This document shows, piece after piece, positions 31,484 through 44,111 of a DNA stretch of 64,000 nucleotides. The position numbers and the translations under genes were made by a program. The stretch is from contig OY986435.1 in NCBI GenBank assembly GCA_963920525.1, forward strand, positions 174,752,266 to 174,816,265, in the 5' to 3' direction. The notes under the pieces were generated by a model. The model did no database searches. It saw nothing but the letters and a program-made list of their open reading frames with translations, and was not told the origin of the DNA. Source of the stretch: Dichetophora obliterata (lineage: Eukaryota; Arthropoda; Insecta; Diptera; Sciomyzidae). The number at the start of each line of letters is the position of its first letter. Position 1 is the first letter of the stretch.

Positions 31484-34214
31484 TTAATTTCGTATATTAC
31501 TTTTATGTATAACTTTCACCGATTTGGTTGTAATGGTGGTGTTTTTATTTTCCCTAACTATTTCTTGATTATAGCGTTCAGTAAATTTGGATCCTAATCT
31601 TTTATTTTGTCTGACAAAAACTGTTTCGTCTATTTCATAATTTTTTAGTGGTTTACGTTTTTTATTTTGATTCTTTTCATCTTTTTCCTGTTTTCTTTTG
31701 AGTTTTTCAATGTTATCCTGTCTTATTCTTTCGAAGTCATCGGGACTTACTCTGGGTGATCGCCCTAGGAGAAGTTCCACAGGTTTTTTTTTCAGTGACG
31801 GCATGAATAGTACAATTATATTCGTGAGTGGCTCTATCCAAAAGTTCGTTGAATGTTCGAGAATTATTTTCGGATTTTAGACATCTCATTATTTCAGGGA
31901 GAGTGGAATGAAACCTCTCTATCTGACCATTTACTTCGCTCTTGTATGATGGAGTTTTGTGAATTTGGATGTTTAATTCTTCCATCATGGTAGCCATGGA
32001 TGCGGAACTTAAAGATTTCTCATTGTCGATTACGACGATTTCTGGTACAGAGAAGAAGAATAGTACATCCCTTAACGGTGTTCTTATGTCTTCGATAGAA
32101 CGTGTTTTAATATGAATGGTTTTTGCATATTTAGTAAGTTTATCTATAGCTGTTAGAACTAGATTTTTTCCAGTAGAGAAAATATCAATGTGGACTATGT
32201 GGCATGGGTATTTAGAAAGGGGTGTTGGTTTAAGGATGGGTTTTTTGGGGTGTCAGTCATATTTTTGCAGTTTACAAATTGAGCAATTCTTCGTAAGGGA
32301 TTTGATTTTTGATGACATTCGCGGGAAATAAAAATTTTCTAATCTGTTCTCTTCTGGATTTCTGTGAGCTCGTCGGTGGATAGTCAGTATTTTTTCCTCC
32401 TGTTCTGTCTCGTTCGCAATGTCTTCTACTAAGACTTGAGTTCGCCTTATTTTGTAATTACGGAAATGTATCGAGTATACCTCTTGAATTATTCCCATTA
32501 TCCTTTCTTCGGCGTATAGTCCATTGACGGTTTTTGGATTTAAATACCTTTTAAATATATTAATGATATCGGTATGTGTGTAGTGTGGCTTAATAAAAAT
32601 GTGTCTATTGTTGTTATCGAATGGGTTCTGAATTTGGTATGAATTTTCATCGCCTAATTTTAATATAATTTGGTTTCGAAACACGTTTATTGGGGTTTCT
32701 ACACCGCATATTAAATCTTCAGCGAAACTATCGTGACTATGTTGCATTGCGGTCATAGAATTGATTTGAACTGTTTTGGGTGGTCTAGAAAGCGTGTCAG
32801 CAACCATAATTGTTCGGCCAGGCTTATATCGAAGTTCGTGGTTATATTCCTCGAGTATGGCTTTCCACCTTTTCATTTTTGCGTTTGTGTTCTTGTTGCT
32901 GAGGGCATGTGTCAGTGGTTGGTGGTCTGTGTAAAAAACTACTTTTCTGGAACCGTAAAGGAAGTTACGCAGTGAGTTGAGTGCCCAAATGATTGTGAGC
33001 ATCTCCTTCTCATTAGTAGCGTAATTTTCCTCGGATTGACTTAGTGTTCTTGAGAGGAAGGTTATTGGTTTTTGGTCTTGAGAAAGCACAGCACCGATTG
33101 CGTGATCGGATGCGTCAGTTGTAAGCTCGAATGGTTTGTTGAAGTTGGGGTGCACGAGAAGAACTTCTTCAGAAACGAGGGCGCTTTTCAATTTTTTAAA
33201 TGCATCTAAAGCTTCTTGGTTGAATGAAATTACTTTATGTTTGGATTGAATTTTGGACACTCGTCCATCTTCCCGTCTTAAAAGGGATGTCAGGGGTTTC
33301 GCAAGCTAAGCGTAGTCCTTAACGAATTTACGGTAGTATCCTGACATAGCGAGGAAGGATCTTAATTCTTTGAGTGTCGTAGGAGGTGGTAGGTTTACAA
33401 TGGCTTTCACCTTATTGGGATTGGTTTTAATTCCGTCTGGTGAAACTATAAACCTTAAAAACTCTATTTCGCTTCGCAAAAAACGGCATTTATCTATTTG
33501 AATTTTCATGTTTGCTTTTTCCAACGTTTTGAAAGCAATCTCTAAATTTTGAAAATGTTCGTCTTCGTCACGTCCAAAAATTACGATGTCGTCTATGTAG
33601 ACGTAGCAACGAGTACCAATATGCTCCCTTAAGATGACATCGAGTGCCCTCTGAAAAGTTGATGGTGCATTTTTTAATCCAAACGGTAGTCGAGTGAACT
33701 CATATTTACCGTGATTAATCAAAAATGCAGTTTTTTCGATATCTTTTTCCTTTAGGGGTATCTGGTGGAACCCGCTCTTTAGATCCGCTATCGTAAAATA
33801 TTTGTTTCTGCCTAAGTTTGACAAGACCTCACTAATCCCCCATTCCGGGATTAGTGAGTACCTGTCGGGAATTGTGACCAGATTTAATTTTCGGTAATCC
33901 ACGACCATTCGATATTTCCTTTCTCCCGATGAATCAGGTTTTTTTATAGGGGGACTTGGATGGACGGATAATTCCGTCTTCGAGCAAGGCTTTTAATTGA
34001 GTTTCGACTTCTCTTTTTTTAATGCGATGGGATAGGGATATGATTTCGAATAAACTGGACTATCGGAGGTAGTGCGAATTTCACCCTTGGCCGTTGTCGT
34101 ATAGTTCAGCTTTTCGTTTGGCTCCGCAAAAAGATTTGGGCACTTTCCAATTATACTATGAAGTCGTTTTGTTTGTTCTTTGGTCAAATGGTCCGTTCGT
34201 ATGTCAATCAACAC
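31484..34214 (-). pseudogene. Gypsy-type LTR retroelement pol (RT, RNase H, integrase), decayed
   Basis: Minus-strand order: a short region before RT (34214-33993), RT (33908-33306, with Leu-Pro-Phe-Gly-Leu-Lys-Asn-Ala-Pro and Tyr-Ile-Asp-Asp), RNase H (Thr-Asp-Ala-Ser, ~33150; Asp-His-Gln-Pro, ~32910), integrase zinc finger His-x3-His ... Cys-x2-Cys (~32365-32270) and integrase core with Asp and Glu residues near 32025 and 31940. Domain order puts it in the Ty3/gypsy group. Breaks: a deletion with frameshift near 33945, in-frame stops at 33306-33308 and 32253-32255, and a frameshift in an A-run near 31790. No LTR, gag, protease or env is recognised. Confidence 0.85.
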
Positions 34215-35916
34215 TACTATTTAAATCGACATTGTGCTCGCCGTGCGATGTTTTGGACATACTAATTTTCCCAAAACGTATGTTTTGTAACAAATTGATG
34301 ATGGACAGACGGTACGTATAGCTCGTTGGCTGGCTTCTTTCTTTTTTTTTTTTCTTACAAGATTTGCAGAAGTAGAAGGTTGCTAGACTTTTGTTTATTG
34401 GACAAAATCTACAGACAATTGAGTTATTTTCATTCTTTCTCTACGTTGAATTAATTCCTGCACAAGATCACATCCAAGTTTTTTTAAGATATAGTCTGCG
34501 TTTGAATGTCTTTAAGGTATTCCAATTTGGCATTGTGTCTGTCCACAGAACTTAGCCGCTAAGAGCGGAAACGTCAGTAATATTTTAAAGCGCTTATTAA
34601 TAGTTGTTTATGTAAAAATATTTATTAGGAGCAAATTCATTTATTTAATATATTCAAATTCAACTCTCTTCTTTGAATAATACAGAAGTAATATTTCGGA
34701 AATTATAATAATGGGATAATGATTTGGATTAGAAAATAAATTTATATAAATTGTTACATAAAATTTTGGCTTAAATACCTTTCATTACATTTTTGAGAGA
34801 TTGGTTATCAATAATTGTTTTCTAAATAAATTATTCATGAAAAATATAAAATCTAAAAATAAATTTCTTAAAGATAATTTCTGGGATCCAATATTTAGTG
34901 GCTATTAACTTATAGGGGAATACTTTGAGGAGTTTCATTAAGAGAAAATTGTATAGTGGTAAATAAATAAACTCAAATATAGGTGTTTATGAGATTTAAG
35001 TGCATTGGTTATAAAATAAAAGATAACATTATTTTTATTTTCATATGAGAACAATTAGGGGAAATGTTATCTTTCCGCTATGAGTTGATGCAAAGATATA
35101 TTACTAAAATCACGCAATATTTTGATTCTGCCATATAGTGAGTTTTTTAATTTTGGTTATATGGGATTAACTTTTATTTTTGTGTAAGATATTTTCGAAG
35201 GTAGCGATAAGCGAAAAAACCCATGGAAATTTCAAAATATATTATTTTGATTTTTAATTATATTTTCTGGAATAGCTAGTCCATCTCCATTATTTAATAA
35301 AAGCAGAGTTCCTTTTAAGCATTGGCATTTTTTTAAAGTAGTTAGTATGCAAGTAATCAATAAACCTTTTAGGCATATTGAATATAAAAACCTTCCTAGA
35401 TTTTAGTATAAATTTTAGTTTTTTTTTTTTGTTCCTTGATAGCATTTAAATCGTAAGATCAATAAACAAAAAACAGCACATTTAACTCACATACACATCA
35501 CAGAGAAATAACGAAAACTTCTTGCCTTCCTTTTAACAGGTAGGCCTTAAAGAAGCTCTAATCGATGCAGTGATGTTGTGAGGTGTGTTGACGCCAAAAG
35601 AAGCACAATTGCCCACTGGGCGACTGAATTGCCCACTGGGCGACTAAGTCGGTAGGGCACTAATTCGGTTGCGATGGTGGATTAAATTCTCTAAGTGTAG
35701 TCAATTATTTCTCTTTCCTTTGAACTATTGCTACTCTCGATCAGATTTCCACCTTCGCCATCAGAACAATACAACAAACCTTTAACATCGACTGATTCTT
35801 AAAAGTTTATACATTCCTTGGCTTGGCAAAATGCCCTGCCACAAATTGGCCCCACCAACCAAAAAACGTATCTAAGTGCACCATATGGTAATGTTCTTTT
35901 GAAATATATATACATA
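34215..35916. other. No gene recognised between gypsy pol and the duplication
   Basis: If the gypsy element were complete, its gag and LTR should lie here, but I see no gag zinc knuckle or LTR pair. A 20-bp unit containing AATTGCCCACTGGGCGACT is repeated twice at ~35608-35645. Otherwise it is plain AT-rich sequence. Confidence 0.5.
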
Positions 35917-37612
35917 CGTACATTCTTTTTGACACTCTCTATACAAATTTGCAAACTTGACCCCCAATATCGATTATCAGAAATATAGCAAGAAACGTAT
36001 AGATAATTATATCAGCACGCAAATAAGCTTTTTATTGTTAGATATAAAACTGAACGTTAATTAAAGATTTTGAAAGAAAAATCTCGATAATACGCATGCA
36101 ATCTTTAAGCACCTTAATGTATACAATTTATTGTATTGGTTAAAGTTCACTTTCATGTTTATGCATTAGTTCTCTAAATAATAAATAATTTTGAATATAC
36201 CTAAAAGAACTCCAAATTTACACTTATCTCAATACTCGTATACAAAACTTAATTAAGAAACCTGCAGCCAAACATTCATTAAACAATAGTCATTCCAGTG
36301 CTGCAGTTCTCATTTAAAGCAAATATTTTGATTAAGTGCTTAAAATGTTACTTCAGAATATTCTACAACGTCGATCCGTTCAAACTACTTTAAGATTTTT
36401 GGCAGAATTTTGTGAGAATACGTCTACATGGTCCTTCTAATTTGGCACGCAGAAATAGACACTGGCTGGAGTTGTACGAAGTTTTTAAAAGTTATGTGTT
36501 ATTGCAAATTGTTTTTAATTTTTAAACTTATATCGTTTTGCACTTTCTGGCTATTTACTATAATCTCTGTGACAGCTGTTGCTATACACCAAAGCGTTGA
36601 TCTTATATCTCAATATAAAGGGGACAATGTCGTTATCTCAATTAATACAGACTTCAAGAACTTCAATACAACAAAACCATCGTTTACTTTCCGTCCGAGA
36701 GATGAGGTGGCTGACTGGCAGGTAGACAAATATATATGGTATAAGGATATGATTGCAAAAAAACAATTTAAAAATTTTTAAAGCATTTAATACATATTTA
36801 TAGAGAACATAGTGTGGGATCTGTTGTATCCAGAGAAGATTTAAAATATTTCTTACAACAAATTAGCAGCATGACTATTTCAACTATAAAACCTATAAAA
36901 GAGCTTAAATATGGCATATCACCCAATGATTACATGAAGCGTTCCGACAACCTGGACACGCGTTGTTGGAGATTCCGACTCGATGGCACTCTTGGTTTTT
37001 TATATTATATAGCAGAAGTTTCATACGACAGCGATTTAATACGGTAACTATTAGTAGTTAACAAGAAAATTGATGCAATTTACTTTCAAGACAAACGGAA
37101 ATATGCAAATATAATACTGTTTGCTTTAAGGCCTATATAAATGCCAGGTTTTACTTATTATTCGATACTTTTAATAGTCAGTTTGGGCTCATACTGTCAA
37201 ATACGAGTTGTGCAATACCATCAAGTAGCAAAAAGTATTTTTTGTCTAAATTTTTTATCTCGTTGGCTACTATGCAAAAGAAGAACGAGATTTTTCTCCT
37301 AATACTTTTGCTCTTGATGAATTTTATACAGTAAGTAAATACTTGCGTGAGGAACAGGGAAGAGCCTTGACATGGCAATGTTTCTAACTGCGTCATCCTG
37401 ACGAAGCCATCAACATTCATGTCGAAATCGTCTGAAGTTGACTTAATCCTCCTCGTAGTGTTCCTTAGGCAACGGCAGGCTGCCAACCGTTAGTTTGATG
37501 GCTAATTTGAGAGGCATTAGGCTGAAATAGGCGTTGGGTTTGAAGCATCAAGGAATAAGTCAAAAACGTTCCCAAGACCACAAAGAAAAAACTGATAATG
37601 ATTCCCTACATA
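35917..37612. repeat. Segmental duplication, copy B (partner 9245-11195)
   Basis: Collinear with copy A from the upstream flank to about 570 bp after exon 5. Differences include a ~100-bp insertion near 36170-36270 and a ~400-bp deletion at ~36939. Many substitutions indicate an older duplication than the mariner or PLE copies. Confidence 0.9.
36345..37047 (+). pseudogene. Decayed pickpocket-like paralogue, 5' exons
   Basis: It corresponds to exons 1-5 of the gene at 9575. The start ATG is at 36345. A 2-bp deletion near 36425 shifts the frame at the Ser-Ile-His-Gly motif. The first 3' splice site reads TG instead of AG at 36539-36540. A deletion near 36939 removes the end of exon 3, exon 4 and the start of exon 5. 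TM1 is readable at 36541-36605. At the end of exon 2 it reads through as Ile-Trp-Tyr-Lys-Asp where copy A has a stop used as an intron start, so the ancestral exon boundary there is uncertain. Confidence 0.88.
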
Positions 37613-37854
37613 TAAGCACTAGGGCTTTCAATCCCATATGGTTTTGTTGAATCCCAGCATTACGGAATTTTTCGGTATCCCGAAATGTCAAAAATTGTAA
37701 ATAATGACATTTAGCTGTATTAAAAGCAGGGACCGTTAAAAACTCTTTCTCTTAATTTCTGCGTTTTAGCGAAAACAATTGCATATTATTATTATTTTTT
37801 TATTTTTAAAATAGAAATACAAACCTAATCCTATTTCATACCCTTAATCTGCAG
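37613..37854. other. No feature seen
   Basis: Short stretch after the duplication with no coding or repeat signal that I can support. Confidence 0.4.
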
Positions 37855-37965
37855 AAATATTCGTAAGTTTATAAAAGAGCATAGCGTCGAAATCATAACT
37901 ACAAATGCAGACAAGGGTTACAAGACAGTTGTAATGTACATAGAAGAATAAAAGGGAAAAAATTC
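37855..37965 (+). pseudogene. Fragment of another Penelope-like element
   Basis: The plus-strand reading contains Ile-Ile-Thr-Thr-Asn-Ala-Asp-Lys-Gly-Tyr-Lys-Thr-Val-Val-Met. This aligns with the Asn-Ala-Asp-Lys-Gly motif of the PLEs at 1-5690 (in 2611-3467) but is clearly a different family. No further PLE motif follows. Confidence 0.5.
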
Positions 37966-38225
37966 AACAATAACTGGAGGAAAATATCGAATTCTGTAAT
38001 CCCATTTTGTGTATTAAGTGGAAACATTTATAAATTTTATAATTGAAAAACTATACCAGTCCTGTTTAAACCAGATTGAAAAAAAATTATATTAGAAAAT
38101 AGCGATTATTGTATGATAATTTTTTTTTAATTAAAATCATAACCTTTACGGTCCCTTAATAACGATATTTGCTAACGATAAAATATATTAATATAATAAT
38201 TAATAAGATTATTTAATAAAAAAGT

Positions 38226-38435
38226 TATGATATTTTATATTTTTTTTGTTGATTTTATATGATTTAAATACAAATTCTAAATATTTGATAGTTTAAATCA
38301 TACTTGATTTTAAATACAAATTCTAGTTGTTTGATAGTATAATCGTTTATTGAGCTTTACTTTTATTTTAAACTATCAAACCTAATAAATAACAAGGTCA
38401 TTTAGAAAAAACTTTAATTTTATATTTGTGAAAAA
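38226..38435. mobile_element. Short relative of the fold-back element at 25449-25985
   Basis: The left part matches the 25480-25600 arm (ATGATTTAAATACAAATTCTA). The right part (AATAAATAACAAGGTCATTT...ACTTTAAT) is the inverse of the outer left end of the 25449 copy. The tRNA-like core is absent, so it is a smaller deletion form. Confidence 0.65.
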
Positions 38436-38439
38436 TTAA

Positions 38440-40895
38440 ACATTTATTTAAGAATGAAAACCAAAAATATTTAAAAATAACAAATAATATTTGTAAAGAA
38501 AAACTTATTCAAATAAATTAGCTGTTAATAAAAAGTATGATATTAACTTTATAGTAAAAAAGCTATAGTATGGCTGTGTGTCAATCGGATGATCAAATTT
38601 TGACAGTTGGTAGAGCAATTTTTGCATTTGTGAGGTGAATATAATTGTCAAAATTTGTGCTAGCCCCAGGGGGGCTTCAAAAACAAATATGTTGTTGTTG
38701 TCCTTCTTAAAACTTACCTGATCTTAAAAGCTCACAATTAAATTCATGTAAAAATTTGTTTTGTTTTATAAAAAGTTCTCGTTTGATGTTAATGATGTTA
38801 GCCACAGACCATATTTCCAGTACTTTTATTAGACCTTTCCATACACAATATTCCTAATTTGTTTTCATTTTCAGAGTCTCAAATAAATAGACTTTTCTAG
38901 TATTGTCTAGTATGTTAGTATTTTTTCTTAAAGCCTTGTGTGTCTTCATTTAAATCCATTTTGAAATTTGAAAATCAATTGTTTAGAAAAACGTTATAAA
39001 TTTTTGTTTGTTAAATGGCGGTTTGACTGTTTTTCAGTACTTTTAGTTATTTAAATCTATTCTTCACCAGCTAAACCCTGATAAAATTGTATTTGCTCTT
39101 TACCATTCTCTGTGGTGTGAAAAAATAAAATATGCATGCACTTAACAGTCAGATTACTGCTTTCAGAACGATTTTACGAAGAAGAAACCCGTAGGGTAAA
39201 TATTTAGGTTTGTAGTTTACAGATAAAACAAATGAGTTTGTAGTTCTAGGGTTAAGACATGATGCCAACAATTTTGCACATCTTGTGTAAGTATATTTAA
39301 TAAATCAATATTTCTTAGTGACCTATATTCTAAGTCGATATAAATTCAAATTTTTTGATTAAATAGGAACACAACGGAATTAATGAATGGTACGTTTTGT
39401 TTTTCAGAACGATAGGATCCACAAATGGGAAAATTCTTAATATCCCAGATCTTAAAAGATTAAATCATTTAAAAGTTCTCAATTTTATTAACCTGTTTTC
39501 CACAATTTACCAAGCAAATAAACCAAATGACTCTGAAATCAACAAATTACGTTTGAGTTTATAACTGGTGACAATTCCAATTAATTTCAATTAAATACAC
39601 TGGCTAATTTAAATAGTAATAAAATTATTTAAAAACTCAAGACTACTCAGATAATTTTAAAATGTCTTTAAATACAAGATGCTAAAAAATGCATACCATC
39701 TTTTTTTAATTTTTTTACGAAATTACTCTTTTTGCACAAAAACGCGGTCAACCACATTTTCCCCGTTTTTAAGAGTCTTATTCCCGTTTTTCCTTTTGGG
39801 TTGAAAACTCCCGCAAAACGGGGAAAAATCCCTTTTCTGGCAACACTGCTCTTCACCCCTTTCGTTCATGCTTTTACTGTGGCCGTTGCTGCGTTCGGTA
39901 ATAAAATCCATATCCTTCAAGCTATTGTCGGAGTCAAAATCAAAAATTTTTGAAAGAGGTTAAAGAGCAGACACCTGGAGAAACGTGGAAAGAAGGCAAC
40001 AACAACAACAACTCTGAATAGAGTAAATCACTTAGCTAACTAGACAATCTGTTTCGGAAATCGTGACATTTCCTCTTCAATTTTTTTTCGTTGGCTAGTA
40101 CTGTTGAATGAAAAATTTGTTCAATTCAGCCAAGTTCACAACCACGATTGGAGAGTCAAAATATCGAAATTTCGCTGCCTTTTATATGTCCATACATTTA
40201 ATTGGCGTGGATATTAAAGGTCTGCAGCGAACCATCCGTTCTACTTGTACAAACAGATATAACAAGTAAAAACCTGATAATATTGGTACAAATACAACAA
40301 GGAGTAGAACAGAACATATGCTTATATGCTTTGGAATGAGCAGAGAGTTTATCATCTCTTTCTCTGGCTCTCATTATAGTGTAAGCTTTTTTTCTCTTTA
40401 TCTGTTCCACTAAGTGGAGTATCTGTTTTAACCCTTTTTTAAATGGATATATCCATTCAATATGGATATACCAGATCGTTCTCTTTGTATTGATGTTGTG
40501 TTTTTCTATTTCTATTCTACTAAAAGAAAGTAATGGTGAGTGTCTTTCTGTGAATGGACGTTTTTCGTATTTTTGGCAAATTTAAAACATAAAAAGTACT
40601 AAAATGCATTGTACTTATATAAACTGTTTCTTTTTTTGTTATTTATTTCGCTCTTTATTCTTTATGTTTGCTACGTCACATACTTCAGATGTTCCAAATA
40701 AAGGTAACAGTATTATCGATATATCTGTTTGTTCTGTATGTGCTCAAACTAGTATTTTTGATACTTGGTAATTTCACTCTCTCATACCTATTCCATCGTT
40801 ATCTAAAAGAGAAATATTCCATGTATACTCAATGATTAGAGAGCGAAACAGATACAAGTAGATATAAGAAAAAATAACAACACGCAACTGGTGTA
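38440..40895. other. No gene recognised
   Basis: AT-rich with several short open frames of no known domain. Near 39730-39850 is a G/C-cluster region with CCCCGTTTTTAAGAG and AAAACGGGGAAAAATCC in loose inverted order. 39410-39560 has an open plus-strand stretch after a possible splice acceptor, but I cannot identify it. Confidence 0.4.
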
Positions 40896-40903
40896 CTTGG
40901 ATG

Positions 40904-41813
40904 CATGGCAGAATAACCAGGTAAGGTAAAGAGATTCACCACACCGACAGCTAATGTCAAAATTAATTTTAGCGATGCCACTTTTCAGTATTGTTGATTA
41001 TTGTGAGACAAATGCTTTGAGGGGAATTTTTACTAGGGTAAATGGGATAAAGTAAGAAAAAAATGTATATTTAATAAAACAAATAAGTTTTTACGTGAAT
41101 TTAAAGTTTTATTTTCACTAATTTAATAGTGCCCATTGTTTTTTGTTTTTTTTTAAATTCTTAATTTTAATATAAATATCAATTTAAAAAAAATCAAAAA
41201 CACAAAAGTGCGACTGTTTGAAACAATGAAATTAGAGCGAATGGCTTAACCTACCTTATTATATCAGCAAATTCTTCAAATTTTGCTTAAAAATAAAAAC
41301 GTGTACTTCCCCGTTTTCCTGTTTAGTATAAATAATAATATTAAACAGATTCCACTCTCAGTGCGCATAAATGTGCAGCCTACATCACATGTGAAAATAC
41401 ATGCACACAAAAAACACATACACAACAAACGAATCTAATTGGCTTATTGGAAAACAAACGAAATACAAAGAAACAGTCAAACTGCTGTAAAAACACATAA
41501 AGCAACACCTGTTAATGGAACTATAAAAACCACGTTCATCAAACATGTCATTGGGCTACTTAAAACTACCAGACTTTTGGTTTGTAGAGCTTTCATGTAA
41601 AACAGCAACATTAGTATATAAAAACAGGTTGGAGAAGTGTGGTATTAATACTACGGGGTTTTTTAGCCACACTGAAAACCACGCAACTGTGAAAACCCTT
41701 AATGATACAATCATGGATTTTTCTTTGAAGATATGGCAGCACTGTATTTTGTGATTCTGACATTAGCTGTCGGTGTGGTGAATCTCTTTACCCTACCTGG
41801 TTATTCTGCCATG
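40904..41813. mobile_element. Non-autonomous DNA transposon, 910 bp, 8-bp TSD CTTGGATG
   Basis: The terminal inverted repeats begin CATGGCAGAATAACCAGGTA and extend about 60 bp (40904-40963 versus 41754-41813) with few mismatches. The exact 8-bp direct repeat CTTGGATG flanks both ends (40896-40903, 41814-41821). An 8-bp duplication and a CA start fit P-element or hAT-type transposition. The interior frame at 41545-41754 (69 codons) has no recognised transposase motif. Confidence 0.88.
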
Positions 41814-42682
41814 CTTGGATGGTTCTTTGCAGAGCTTTAGTGGATATTTGACATTCAACAATAATGTTCAACTAATAAATTCAACAAACAAGTTATAGTA
41901 AGTATGTGTTAGTATTGAGTCTACACCAAAATTTCGCGTGTAGAATTAAATGCCTAAAAATATTCGTTCCTACAGCATACTCAGCTTTAAACGAATCTGC
42001 AGAAGTACACCATAGAATTGAAACGAGTTTTTGCTTCGCTAGAATATAGTGCTTTGCTGAAAGCTCGCTATTGGGACAACCAGATGTTCAATTATTTATG
42101 ACCTTGACAGAAATCGATCAATTATTTTAGATTTGACATTAATTAATAACTCTTTATTTGGTCTTGCTCTGTCATAGAAAGTAAATTTTTCAGAATTATC
42201 AAAAATCATTGGCGGCACTGTAAATTTTCTTGAATTTTATGTTTAAATAAGTACATGGATTCATTTTGAGATATGACATCAGATACAAAACTGAAGTCAC
42301 CACAAGCGCTTCTCAGTGGTTCATTTACAGGGCCGTAGCTAGGGGGGGGGGGGAATGCCCTACCTTCAAATACCAATGCCCTACCTTAAGGGAGGTTTTA
42401 GCCAAACAATTTTTTGAAAATATATTTTTTTTTAAATTTAAGTTAAGAATATGTAAAACAATGTTCAATTAAATCCCGCTTATGATACAGATAATACAGA
42501 GCTTAAAACCCGGTATGCTAACTTTAACTAACCAGAGTAACTTAAAACATGTTTTTCTCGAAACTTACTTTTTTCAAAACGGGCCACTCTACTGCAAACT
42601 AATAGACCGATGTAAAATATTTTTTTTTTTTAAATGTTTGTATAATTTAAAAGCAAAATGCGCTTTTGTTCAGTAAAATTGA

Positions 42683-43338
42683 CCCTGCAGTGTAAGACTA
42701 GTCAGCATTAAAACATGAGTAGTATTTATACTAGTCAAAACAAACTAGTTTATATTTTGTCACGATTTACTAGTTGCAAAAGTAGTTTAAACCCAACTAG
42801 TTTTTGTCAAGTCACATTAAACCAGTTGTAAAACTAGCCAAAATCAAACTATACTACATATTATCAAAATCAACCAGTTCCAAAACCAGTTGGAGCTGGG
42901 TACCCCATTGGAACAAACTAATAATAAACAAATTAAAACATATAAAAACTAATTTAAAAACATGTAGTATACCATAAACATGGTATTTCATCAAATAGCT
43001 TTAACTTTAGCCTTTAGCTAATATTTTTTTGTAAAAATATATGTTCTTTGAACCTATGAACTATTGAAAAAATATGAACCTATGAACTAGTTTTAATTCG
43101 ATAATTACTATATTGGTTAAAAACTAGTCACAACCCAACTAGAACTTTACTTTACATAAAAAATGAGTTGTTAACTAGTTAAAACCTTATCTATAGCAAG
43201 ACAATTGTCTTTTCCAATGGCATCACCACGTAAAAAATACCAGTCGATTCTATGAGAATAGGACATAAATCGAACTAGTTGTTGGATATTTCCAACTAGT
43301 TGTTGACTGGTATAAATCTAGTTGATTACACTGCAGGG
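42683..43338. mobile_element. MITE rich in ACTAGTT motifs, 656 bp
   Basis: The ends CCCTGCAGTGTAA and TTACACTGCAGGG are exact inverses. Between them I count about 16 occurrences of ACTAGT, ACCAGT or near variants on both strands, many in the self-complementary form AACTAGTT. Non-coding. No target duplication is clear. Confidence 0.78.
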
Positions 43339-43809
43339 GAATGTTAAGTCTAACTGTGCTAAAAAGTTTTTGGAAAGAATATAGTATAATGTGTGTTTGT
43401 TTATCGCAATGGAGAAATCAATTTTTCATAAATTTTGCACAAATGCTAGTGGTTCTCTATTTTTTTAAATAGTAACCAATAAATATACTTGATTATTTTT
43501 ACAGGAATAGTTAAAACTATAAAACAACTTTCTAAGAAATTTAAGATTACTGAAATCGGTTGTGAGTTGGATATATGGCAGCTGTTTTAAGGTGTTTTTT
43601 AATCGATAATGATCGATTTTTCTTTTTAATTTAACCAAATGACAACGGATTTTGGTCATCTATGACTTGTTAGAATGCACAAATTAAATGCCAGATTTTA
43701 CGATTATATTTTTTGTAGAAAATAAAAAAGGCGATATATAATGACTGCGAATAATAAAAGTTTTATTAATTTTTTTGGTTAAATGTTCAAGTTTTGTTTG
43801 AATATATAA

Positions 43810-44111
43810 TCGTGTGAATTGTTTTTATGTTGGTGCTCTTCACAACGCCTCATCGGCTGCCAAAAACCAACTTAAATAAGCAATAAAAGATTGCGAACTT
43901 TTATTCTTGTACCGCTCCTCCATTGATTTTGTCGTTTAATGAAAGCTCTCGCCTTGTTCATCAAACTTGGTTGAAATTCGCTGCTCGAATATATATATAC
44001 AAGATGGTGCAGTAAGTTTATTTTAAGCGACATTCTAACATTGATTTTGTTAAACACTTCCATCAAATCGGTGACAAGACTTCGGTAATTCTGATTGCGG
44101 TGCTTCCCCAA
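43810..44111 (-). pseudogene. Transposon ORF remnant inside the hAT-like element
   Basis: The minus-strand reading has Arg-Met-Ser-Leu-Lys-Ile-Asn-Leu-Leu-His-His followed in another frame by Glu-Gln-Gly-Glu-Ser-Phe-His and Met-Glu-Glu-Arg-Tyr. This order is recurrent in arthropod repeat-derived proteins (usual form Glu-Gln-Gly-Glu-Arg-Phe-His). At least one frameshift and one stop break it. I cannot assign a superfamily from the motif alone. Confidence 0.5.

Noticed and set aside
31484..34214. A complete endogenous gypsy provirus with LTRs and env
   Set aside because: Only pol is recognisable. No paired LTR, gag or env could be found on either side.
39410..39560. A host exon after a pyrimidine-rich acceptor
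   Set aside because: About 45 open codons without a recognised domain, no matching upstream exon, and AT-rich surroundings full of repeats.
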